Source: Lucifuga dentata (Eukaryota; Chordata; Actinopteri; Ophidiiformes; Bythitidae). From it: a stretch of DNA of 64,000 nt. This document shows, in pieces, positions 50,209-60,837 of the stretch. The number at the start of each line of letters is the position of its first letter. Position 1 is the stretch's first letter. Location of the stretch: assembly GCA_014773175.1 (NCBI GenBank), contig VXCM01002114.1:1-64000 (forward strand). Direction: 5' to 3'. The notes under the pieces were generated by a model. That model saw only the letters and a program-made list of their open reading frames with translations, ran no database searches and was not told the origin of the DNA. The position numbers were made by a program, and so were the translations under genes.

Positions 50209-53200
50209 ATGGCGACTCCCAGTCCGAATAACTCGACAACAACAAGCCACAACAGCAGCAGTAACGCGGGATCCATTACACACCACCACCAGTCCCAGCC
50301 TCAACATATAACAACCATGAGCAGCATGCAGGGTAGGTGTGGGGAGTGGAAAATGGTGATATTGTTGCTGTTTAATCAAGGTTAACGTTAGCAGTGTTAG
50401 CCGTGGGAGGCTCAGGCTTCTCCCGGGACTCGAACGTTTTCCCTAGTGGAACAGATCGTGTTTACAGACTCATTGCTAATAGATCAAATCTTTAATGGAG
50501 AAGAAATAATGTTGCTGTGCTTCATGAACAGCATTTAAGGTCTTAATCAGCATTAAAGCATTCTGTAGCCCCGAGTTATTCGAGTCACTTGTCTGCACAG
50601 AAACTCGCCAAATCCCGTTCAAAATGATTAAAGAGCAGCGACAACTGCAGTACCAAAGCAGGATAGTTTAAAATAGAACAATAATTAAACAATATAGTGT
50701 ATTATCAAACATGACAGACGCTGTAAATAATGATAATAATATTAAATTTTCAACGGTAAAATTCACTGGCATTGAAATAATTTAATCACAAATATATACA
50801 TCAAACAAATATGACAAAAGGCGTTGAAAAATACCAATGTCGTCATTCGGTCATGTTGTATTTTTGCTGTTGTAGGACAAAAAAATTAAATATATAAAGA
50901 CGTCACTGGGATTTTGTGATGGGTAGTTAGTTAATACCAGGTTTTGATATTTTCTAGACTAAACAATTAATCGATTAGTTAAAAGAACTACTCAGCAGTT
51001 TAACCAATAATGATTAATTGCAACCCAAAAGTGGATTAAAGACATTTTGTAAATTCTCTCTCCTGTTCAGCAAACCCAATAAATGTAAAGTGAAATTATA
51101 TATCTAGTGTTTGCAAAGCTGGAGTAAGTGCTGATTAGAATTTATAGATGCCAAACTTTTTTGAAGATGCTAACAAATATTATAACGATAATAAATCATT
51201 TGGTACTAGATGTATGCCATTGTCAGTGTTGATTCATTGATTCTATCTAAAACAAGCAGCCTCCTTGGCATGATGTTGAAAATGATCCTCCATTTCATTC
51301 TAAACAGCTTTCTGAAGTATTGAGGGTATGTAGTGTTACAGCTGAAAACTCCGTCTCTGCGTGGAATGATATCAGTGAGACCTGCATCCTGTCAGCAGAA
51401 GCATCAGACCAGTCTCTCGTTTTTTCCACCACCTCATTACAATGCTGTGTTTTTGTACAAACAATGTCTCATTTTAACTTTCAGAATCCAACACCTGCTG
51501 GAGATGTCAGAGTGAAACAGGTAGCTACACACTTCATTGACTTAGTAGAGAAAGATAAGCCTTTAAATTAATAGATAAATTATAAATGTCATTCTAGATG
51601 TGTATTCCTCGGCATGGAAGGAGAGTAAATTGGTAAAGGGCTTTTATGTCTATTTCAACAGTTTTCAGAACCACAGACATGGAATAATATTTGTGCAGAT
51701 TCATATTTAATGCTTCAAATTTGCCAGATGTTTGCATTTTGCACATAGAGCACTCATCAGACATTTGCATATATCTCTCTGATTTTCATACTAGACCATT
51801 GCTGATCCCATCTGCTAATATGATTTGATAGCTACTTTTCATTTTAAATGACTCAGTGATGTTAAACACCTGCTTATTGCTCACTTTACAGAATTAGCTC
51901 TGCTGTGGTTGATTTTTGTTAATTTCCTATTCATGTGAGATTCATGTGATTAATCTGTAACTGATTTGCATGATCATTTTATTTCTGGTAACCACCTTTA
52001 TGAAGAAGATTATTATGCCTAACAGTAGTTAGCAGAGGCTCATATAGATATTACCAGATGATTTTTACAATGTAATCCTGTTTTTATTGTGTCATCCTGT
52101 CCATTTCCATGACTATTTTTCACTTTTACCTCAATGCTGCTAACTAATGGTCCCTAACTCCTGACTTGATGCTGAATGATGGTGAGCTGTCCTGAGAACA
52201 TTTTGATTAATCTGTGGCTTGTTTCTTCTTGCAAAATCATTTCATGACAGTAACTCATGCTCATGTCTAGATCCCTATTTGACTTGTATTTTCTACAGGT
52301 CATTTCCTCTCTGTCTGTTGCTGTGTTGAAGCTGTGATAGTAACTGACACATGACATACTTCGTCATACTCAAACGCTTGTAGCTGTTTCATACATGTGT
52401 GCATGCTAATGCATTACCCTCCGAAAATGCATTTAACCCTGCAGTGGAATGCTTCATTATATTTGACAACTCAGTGATGCAAGGTCAATTTCTGCGATTG
52501 GTCACCCAGTATGAGATTATTTACCAAACATAAAGCTTCAAGATTTGGGCTTTTTTTTTTTTTTTAAACCTGGAATAGACACTTTTGTGTTTCAGGAGAA
52601 GTTTCAGGTGAACTTGAGAACCTGCATTAAGCGAGGGAGGTTATATTCAGTCTCTCTCAGGTCTCTTGAGGAAAACACAACAAGCTGAGAAATCAAAGTG
52701 GAATATGAAGAAACTTAAAGCTGTCTTCTTGCCTCTAGGGTTTCAGATAAACCTGTCTGGAGCTCCCCCAAGTAAGCCAAACCTCTTTTGCTTCAGCACC
52801 AACAGTTCTCATCCCTTTGTTTCCGCCTGACAGTCTGGTATGGGGGAGTCTGTCCTGCTGTTTCCAACTAATCCAACTAAAGACATGATGGCTTGTGCTG
52901 TAGCTTAGTGCGACTTGTAATGATTCCTGATGACCTACACCTGCACTGAGGGAATCAGATTTTACTTATCTCTATAACAAGCTGAAATTTATTATCTTTA
53001 GTAGGTTAAAGATGTTTCTGAAAGCAAACACAGACGAGCTCTGCAGTGTCTGTGTATGTTTTCTTTTCGGCACAAGCCTAAATCTCAGAGCTTCCATTGA
53101 CACTTTAGCACATCAGATCCTGATCTGGTCACTCTCAACTGTTATGTCAACTAAACAATGAATTAATTTCTCAGTTAAATACTGTAATGGAAGCTCTACC

Positions 53201-56200
53201 TCACCGATTTTTAGTGTGCAACTAACAAGCCAAAGTAGTGCCTGTAGTGTTGTCACATGACCTTTTTTCCAACCGTTTTGTCTTTTTTGTCTAATTTTTT
53301 TGGCATGGGGTGCACTTCAGCGTAGCACTTGTAGAGACGAGCTGCACGTTTGAAAGTTGGAATTACAATTTGTTTTCCATTGAAGCCTATTGGAATTCAG
53401 GTACACACACATTCTGATGGTAATAGGACCCAGTTTAGGAAGCTTCCTTCTATTCAAGGTGAAATCAAAGCAGTTGGCCTTGAAGCATGTTTCTACTGAG
53501 GTCCATTCAGTGTCATTTTTGCCTCATTTCATGGTACCTGTGAAGTTCTGTCCCTGCATTGTGAATGCAGGTGTCTGGGGATTTTAGTAGCATGCTCCAT
53601 TTCTGTTTCCACTCTTTATAAAAGATGTGTAGATGATTCAAAACGGTGAGCCAATGAAGGTAGTTTATAGGCTGTCTCATATATTATACTGTTATTGAAG
53701 ACCTACATAAAGACAATCCTCTGATTTGAATCAAGTCAAGATCTTACCAGAACATTTGGTGTAAAATATAATAAACCTACTTAAGTGATTTAACTGGCCA
53801 TTTCTGTTATTAGCTATGGTTTGCAATTAAAGCTTCTGTTATTTATTGAAATTTAGCTCCATAATGCATGTTAAATTTTAAGTTACAAACTATGGCAATT
53901 TCAGCTTTTATGAGGGTTTGTTGGTGAGTATTTGTTAGAAACGTGATAGCAAATTTGGAATATATCTAGTAAAGAATACATACATGCAGGGATGCAGCTG
54001 ATGTAACTTACTCCCTTCTTCTATAGAAAGCATGACATCCAGGGATTAGAGTAAATTGGTATAAATTTATTGTCTTTTCATGCCTCTTATCTCATTGTAC
54101 AGTTTGCATTTTCGCCGAGTTCCCACTCTAACCTCTCAAGTGTGTCTCGTGTTTGCTTTTTACTTCATTTGTCGCTTCATTTAAAATGTAATCAGTTTAC
54201 GGTTTGTTTTCTCACCCAGGCAAACGCAAAGCCCTGAAGTTAAACTTTGCTAACCCACCCATCAAACCCACGACTAGATTCACGCTGAATACAGCTGGAC
54301 CGCCCTTTCAAAACCCGCACATGTGAGTAAACCTCTTGACGTTTCATCTGTGGTGGCATCGTTCCAAAATTAACATCCAGGGTTACTGTAGTCAGTTATT
54401 GAATAAAAGATTGTTTTAACTGATGGCTTTTGTCAGAGAGCGGCTGAGGACGCACAGTATCGAGTCTTCGGGAAAGCTGAAGATCTCTCCAGAGCAGCAT
54501 TGTGACTTCACCGCCGAGGATCTCAAAGACTTGGGCGAGATTGGGCGAGGGGCTTACGGCTCCGTCAACAAGATGGTTCACAAGCCGAGTAACCAGATCA
54601 TGGCAGTCAAGGTGAGTGAATGTCGTCACTTATCAGCCTTTGCCTCGATTAGATTGGAATCGCTGGGTTGTCGATGCATCATCACCGAATCTAATGAAAT
54701 GTATTGTAATGACAAACAGATTTATTGGGTTTATTTGATCTTCCATAGTGTACCGACACATCATTGGGCCTTGATTGTTGTATCACATGTGTGTGTTATG
54801 CTTCTTTTACAGAGAATTCGATCAACGGTTGATGAAAAGGAACAAAAGCAGCTGCTGATGGACTTGGACGTGGTCATGAGAAGCAGCGATTGTCCCTACA
54901 TTGTAGAGTTTTATGGTGCTCTTTTCAGAGAGGTGAAATTGCTTTACATTTTAGCTTGTCGCTGTATTTATTGTTTAGGATGGCTGTCACTGTTGTGTTT
55001 TAAATGGAATTCATAGAGCTGTTTGTTTTTTTCAGGGTGACTGTTGGATTTGTATGGAACTTATGGCTACCTCGTTAGACAAATTCTACAAATATGTATA
55101 TTGCTCATTAGATGACGTGATTCCAGAAGAAATATTAGGAAAGATAACATTAGCTGTAAGTGTTTGTGATGTGTCCATATATTTAAAAAATAAAAGTTGC
55201 CTAATTATTACATTCTGCTATTTAACTTTTTCTTTCATATTGCAGACTGTGAAAGCACTTAACCACTTAAAAGAAAACTTGAAAATAATACACAGAGGTA
55301 AGTTGATACTGGATGCTTTTTTGATCTTATTGTCCTAAACATACTCACTTATCTCCAGCACAGAAGTGTCATTACCTGTTCCTCTGTACTCCTCAACAGA
55401 CATTAAGCCGTCTAACATCCTCCTGGACAGGAATGGCAACATTAAACTGTGTGACTTTGGCATCAGCGGTCAGTTGGTGGACTCCATTGCCAAAACCAGA
55501 GATGCAGGGTGCAGACCATACATGGCAGTAAGTAACAAATTGGTGTAATCAAGTTAAGGGTATAAAATATATAATCTAGTGCTCCTTTAAATCCATGAAT
55601 TTACCTGCATTGCACTGAAAAGGAAATTATACAATAGCTACTAATATTGAATAGATTTTAAGGCAGATGCAGATGGAACGCATGATTTCAGTTTACGTTT
55701 CACATCTTCACTGCTTTTTATTAAATCCATAATCGTGCTAAAGACCATCAAACATTTGGCACTACATATGTGTGCTTTCACTGTGTCGTCATCAGAGGAG
55801 TTTATTTTCTGTCGTGGGTCATGGTGACGTGGGGTTGCCCTCCCAGCCCTCTTGCCTCTTTGCAGCAGTTTCCATTCTAAATTTGGTGAGACGTTATCAG
55901 GATCTAGCGGCACGCTGTTGCCACGCTTGCTGTGAAAGGCCAGGAAAGCGTGCTTCATTCATGTCTTGGTTCACACTAACCACCACGGCTGTGAGCTCAC
56001 AGCTCAGGAATCTCAGCCACATGGCTCCTGTTTCCTGTTTCCAGCTGGCGGTCATGCCGGGTGCGTGATCACCGCGGTACTAGTTACTACAGGCTGTATG
56101 ACGTATTGCTTGGATATGTGTACTATGAACTATGGCAAACATGTTCTTTACCTCAGACTCCATTCAAATGTTAAATGCTCTTATTCACATCTTGTTGTGG

Positions 56201-58345
56201 TAGGATAACAGTTTTGTTTGGCATCCTGTGTGCTGGCAGAAGTTGTGTTTCATGCCACACATTAGAACCATTTATGCTGCTTTTATTAGGTAATGGCTGT
56301 GACTGTAGCAGCTACACTTTTCCAGTCGTGGCTTTCTGCAGCAGGCAGCTGCTGTTGCTGCAGCACAGATTCTCCTCACTGCTGGGTGACATCAGCTTCT
56401 AATTCAGATCTGTAAATGAGCCAGGAAGGTGCAGCGCAGTGGCGGGATGTAGAGGATTCTGCTAACAGCAGTGGGTTCATTTTGAACCACTTCATCACCG
56501 TCTCTTTTCTGTGGTTTGTGTTGTAAAAGTGGCTGTGTAAGGCAATAGGCATGCAGAGCCATGCTGCAGTCCTGAGGGGCAGGAAGGAAAACATGTAGGT
56601 TGTAGCTGAAGAGCTGAAAGCATGTTGTTAGGCAGGTGAAAACATGCCCAGAGGTGATGAGGCAGATTGGTATTCTAGAGAGCGAGAAGTTGTAGAAATG
56701 GATTTGTAGGTGATGGTTATGGGCATTGGTGACCCCATTTTCTTCTTTATGTTAATCCAAACTGGAATTTGGAAATAAGAAGAAAATATTTGGGCAAATT
56801 TGTTCTTGAAAATTGAGTCTAAATGCAGGCACACCTATGGGATTAAAAAATAATGATCATATTCTGTAGCTAATATCTTTTTCATTACAGTGTGTTTAGA
56901 CAATGTTTCATTAAGTTTGTCCAAATAGCAGGCTAAGCCCAAAGTGAAATAAGTCACAATATCTCATTCATATTTGACTTGGACCACCATCTTAATCTGG
57001 GTTTCTTTTTTTTCATAGTATGAGTACATAAACCGAGAGCCATGATACTTTAATAATTTAGTAAAGAACTGTAATCTCTGAGTTTATAAATGTAGTTGTT
57101 CATTGGTACCGGTAATACTCAAAGTATCTTCCTTTGAAATTCAGGAGAGATTTTTTTTTTAAGGTTTTGCTTTTGTTTTTAAAATGCTATTATTTCCTTG
57201 TCCTTATTTCCTGTTTAATCCTCAGCCAGAGAGAATAGACCCCAGTGCATCCAGGCAAGGCTACGACGTCCGCTCAGACGTTTGGAGTTTGGGAATCACA
57301 CTGGTGAGTCTGTGCCATTTAATATTGGTTTGATTCTGGGAAAAAAAAAAAAAATCACTATCAGAGTATCCAAAAGTCCTTGGAAAATATGGAGAAGATA
57401 TCCATTGGTTAAGTTATAGTCCTTAAACATATTTTAAATATAATATATTTAAGCATTTTAAAGATCTTGTGGTCATCAAGATCTGATGTTATTTTACAGC
57501 AGATTGTTAATTTTAGAACAGATGTTTTCCAGACAACCTGATTATATTGTCTGTGGCAATGTGTTTCAGTATGAGCTGGCCACAGGACGATTTCCTTACC
57601 CAAAGTGGAACAGTGTGTTTGACCAGTTGACCCAGGTGGTGAGAGGAGACCCACCACAACTCAGCAACTCTGACGAGCGGCGCTTTTCTCCCAAATTCAT
57701 CGCCTTTGTCAACCTTTGGTAAGGAAAATTTCCTGAGGAAGTATTTAGGACAGCTTGCCATAGTTGTCCAGATGGAGAAATTAGTTTTGAATTTCTATGA
57801 TGTTTTAATGACATTCAAGAATTCTCTGTTGCATGAGTTCAAACTCCTGCTGTTTCTTTCTCTCATCTCCCCCTAGTGGTCAAAATATGTATTACCCTCA
57901 GTCTAATAAAGAGTGAACTGCTTCTGCTACTGTATTAACGCTTTTATTTTTCATAATTTCTTAAGCCTGACAAAGGACGAGTCAAAAAGGCCAAAGTACA
58001 AAGAGCTACTGGTGAGTTCATGTTGACTTTTTATGCAGCGCACTGGATATTGTGTACAAAGTCATGAAATAAAAGAAAGCACCTAAATTATGCATTTAAA
58101 CTGCTTAAAATCCAGTCATAAGTTATATTTTTAAAACATGTAGTGACACTTGTCTGCTTTAGAGTTCTTTGCCTGGTAAGAGTTTGTATTGATGTTTAAA
58201 TATGAGTTTGTGTTTTTTTTTCGTCTCACAGAAACACCCATTCATTCAAATGTACGAAGAGCGCTCCGTTGATGTAGCCACTTACGTCTGCAGGATCCTG
58301 GATCAGATGCCAGCCTCACCCAGCTCCCCCATGTATGTAGACTGA
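50209..58345 (+). CDS. map2k4: MAP2K4 (MKK4), dual-specificity MAP kinase kinase
   Basis: MKK4 phosphorylates JNK, and p38 to a lesser extent, on Thr and Tyr of their activation loops. Exons: 50209-50332, 54220-54322, 54437-54611, 54813-54932, 55036-55155, 55246-55297, 55400-55527, 57226-57303, 57570-57718, 57966-58011, 58232-58345. They join in frame to 402 aa; human is 399. Domains in order: low-complexity N-terminus (Ser/Asn/His-rich), MAPK docking site KRKALKLNF at the start of exon 2, glycine loop GRGAYGSV, catalytic lysine in MAVK, HRDIKPSN, DFG, activation segment SIAKT (the Ser and Thr are MAP3K targets), APE split over exons 7 and 8, and the C-terminus SSPMYVD. The first in-frame ATG with MATPSP was chosen as start by similarity to the human N-terminus. 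Two candidate cassette exons lie in the 3.9-kb intron 1. Head-to-head with TMEM220. Confidence 0.97.
51485..51520 (+). other. Candidate 36-nt MAP2K4 cassette microexon
   Basis: Preceded by a pyrimidine-rich acceptor (ttttaactttcag) and followed by a donor (ACAG|GTAGCT), this 36-nt segment is open in the intron phase and would insert about 12 residues, including [12 protein letters not shown] know of no matching human isoform. Chance agreement of splice signals, length modulo three and open frame is possible in a 3.9-kb intron. Confidence 0.25.
52739..52771 (+). other. map2k4: MAP2K4 33-nt alternative cassette exon
   Basis: A 33-nt segment lies between a good acceptor (tgcctctag) and donor (A|GTAAGC) in intron 1. 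Both flanking introns are phase 1, so inclusion keeps the frame and adds 11 residues, with [10 protein letters not shown] in the middle, just before the KRKALKLNF docking site. Human MAP2K4 is known to have an isoform longer by 11 aa in this region (410 versus 399), so this is very likely the orthologous exon. Confidence 0.75.
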
Positions 58346-59018
58346 TACGCAGGACAAAAAAACAATAATACATCAATTAGAAAAAAAAACAAAAAAAAAG
58401 CAGCCTGCAGCACTAAAAACAACAGCAACATAAATGATAAAAGAATAAACAAAACAAGACCTGGTGTAAATTTGCTTGGTCCCATTATTGCAGTGTTAAA
58501 GAGAATTTTAAAACCTAAAACACCATGTACAATAAAAGTGGTGTTCATTTCAGTCATGTCTGTGTAATATATCAACTTCCACGCACTTATGTTTATCGCT
58601 CACTCACATAAAAACAAACACACACACACACACACACAGAAGCAAACTCATGTAAGTATAACTGCAGCTGAATCAGTCAATCATGCTCTTGAGTCATCTT
58701 GATGTGAGTTCACATCTCTAAGATCATCAGTACAGTGATTAAAAAAAAAACCTGGAAGTGTATTTATAGAACTAAAATCAAATGGAATATTTGATCTTCT
58801 CCGTACTGGAATCATGCTCTTTATCATGCTCTTTGTGAATTGTCCCACCTCTTCCATGTATGTGAATGAAAGCATTGTGTTTAGTATCTTAATGGAATTT
58901 TGCTTCTTAGGTTATTAAGCAATTTTAAAAAGTTAATGCATTGATGGACATAATCATGTTATAACCGCAGTGCTGTGAGGTCGCATTCCTCACCGTGCAG
59001 TGGACTCTGTGCTGATGT

Positions 59019-59024
59019 ATGAAT
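59019..59024 (+). terminator. map2k4: Candidate MAP2K4 distal poly(A) signal
   Basis: AATAAA in a TGAATAAAGAG context about 675 nt after the MAP2K4 stop, followed within 40 nt by an A-tract and TG-rich sequence, as expected for cleavage and downstream elements. A nearer AATAAA lies at about 58530. Which one is used cannot be told from sequence. Confidence 0.4.
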
Positions 59025-59810
59025 AAAGAGATAGAAGGGAAAAAAAAACGTGTGTGTGTGTAATATGTATCATTCTGAATGTGAATAATGCTTTGCTGAT
59101 CCATTGATGTGATGTTGGTGCCTATAAATTGGTACAACATCCAAATTTGTAAATCAATTTGGAACCAGATGGCCTATAGAAAGCCATTATTGAAGAAAAA
59201 CTTAATAATTAGACTGTCAATTCACCAAACCCTAAATCACGGGAAAAACATTTTCCACCAAATATTCCACACCTATTTATCTTTTATAAATTTCAGGGAA
59301 TTATTAGCTGGTATTCTCATGTGTTGGTATGAAGACTTTTGCTTGATTTATACTTTCTAAAATTAATTTTTTTTTTCCAGAACTTTACTTTTAAATCTAC
59401 ATGCTGCGTTTCTTTATCAAAGAAAAAACGACCATAATACTCATATTACTCATCACCTGCATTAACTTCTTGAGCATAAGTTGAGTTTTATAACGATTAT
59501 AAAAACCCTGGCCTTATATTGCTTTTGACAAATGTTATAAAGAGCTAATATTATGTTTAGATTTTTTTTCCCCCAGAACCTCATTAAAGAACTAATAGGA
59601 CAAAATCAGGACTGTACAGTCAAAAGTTCGTCAAGAAAACTAAGAAATTTCATATAATTGATTTACACATCACTTTACATTAAGAAACAATTAAAAGTTT
59701 AAATACGCATAAAGACAATAATAAGCTTTTGTGGTTATTTCCAAAATACATTTAAACGAACAGGACAGCAGAAGTTTGTACTATTTTGTTGATATTAGTC
59801 CCTTCCTCAA

Positions 59811-59934
59811 TCCCCGCCCTCTTCCCTGAAGTAGCCACAGCGATTGGGCTACTGACTTGTCAATCAATTCTTCTCACCAATGAGTGGCAAGATTATTGGA
59901 CGTCATCTTTAGATGCCGGAAGTAATATCACGTG
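59811..59934 (+). promoter_or_regulatory. elac2: TATA-less ELAC2 promoter cluster
   Basis: Within 125 bp upstream of the ELAC2 leader are a CCCCGCCC GC-box (about 59812-59819), inverted CCAAT boxes (59843-59847, 59895-59899), a direct CCAAT (59877-59881), an ETS/GABP-type CCGGAAGT (59916-59923) and a palindromic CACGTG E-box (59929-59934). No TATA box is evident. This mix is typical of housekeeping and mitochondrial-function genes. Start site not determined. Confidence 0.55.
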
Positions 59935-60126
59935 ATAATCAACCTCTAAAGAGCTGCTGAATGTACAGTAAAATTTACAGCTTGGTAACTACTTAGCTAA
60001 CACTGAGGTAACTAAGAATTTTGAAAAACGTATGCAAATTTGTATTTAAGCATGTGTTGAGTGATTTTTACACGTGATTTACCGGCGTGGCTGTGCTTAT
60101 ATTTTTTGTTACGCTGGATTTTTATT

Positions 60127-60806
60127 ATGAATACGGGACTTCGATCCTTCGCACTGCAGTTTGTGAAAGGCAGACTCACCGTTCACACCTGGGCTGTCAC
60201 AACCTGCGATTCTCGTTTCCACCAGACTGGTTTCCAGTTTTTCCGGACAATGGCGACTAATAATATGGACATGAAACAACCGCTGGGGAAGAAAGCCAAG
60301 CAGAAGGAGCCGCTCCGCCGACTGAAAACCAAAGAGAGCCGGAGCAGACGCGGAGATGCACCTGGACCCTCCACCGTGTACCTGCAGGTGGTCGGTGCAG
60401 GAAGCAGAGATAGTAATGCATCCGTTTATGTCTTCTCCGAGTACAACAGGTATACAGAAATATAACTAGTAGCTCAGACAGCACACAAATACCAACAATA
60501 AAATATAAAATTGTCTTTCCGATAGAAACGCAATTTACTATTGTCATAAAATGCCTGATGGCTTCAGGGTAGATACTTTCCTGAAAATGCTATTTTTTCA
60601 TTTCATTCCTTAATTTAATATCATTTTAGAGTCAAAAATGATTTCACAGAAATGAAGTATAACTGTGATACTGTTAGAGAAATTAAGGTTAAGGCCACAG
60701 CCAAATAAATCACTAAAATCCTCCCTCCTTTTGATTTCAGGTACCTGTTCAACTGTGGTGAAGGAACACAGAGACTCATGCAGGAGCACAAGTAAGCAGT
60801 TTAAAC

Positions 60807-60837
<31 letters not shown>

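Noticed and set aside
54423..55016. Plus-strand frame of 197 codons as a separate protein
   Set aside because: It is MAP2K4 exons 3 and 4 with the intervening intron read through.
57858..57916. Extra MAP2K4 exon after a CCCCCTAG acceptor
   Set aside because: No partner donor in phase, and the annotated exons already account for the full kinase domain without a gap.
50333..58231. miR-744 homologue in MAP2K4 introns
   Set aside because: The mammalian host relation is known, but no matching mature sequence or GC-rich hairpin is visible here.
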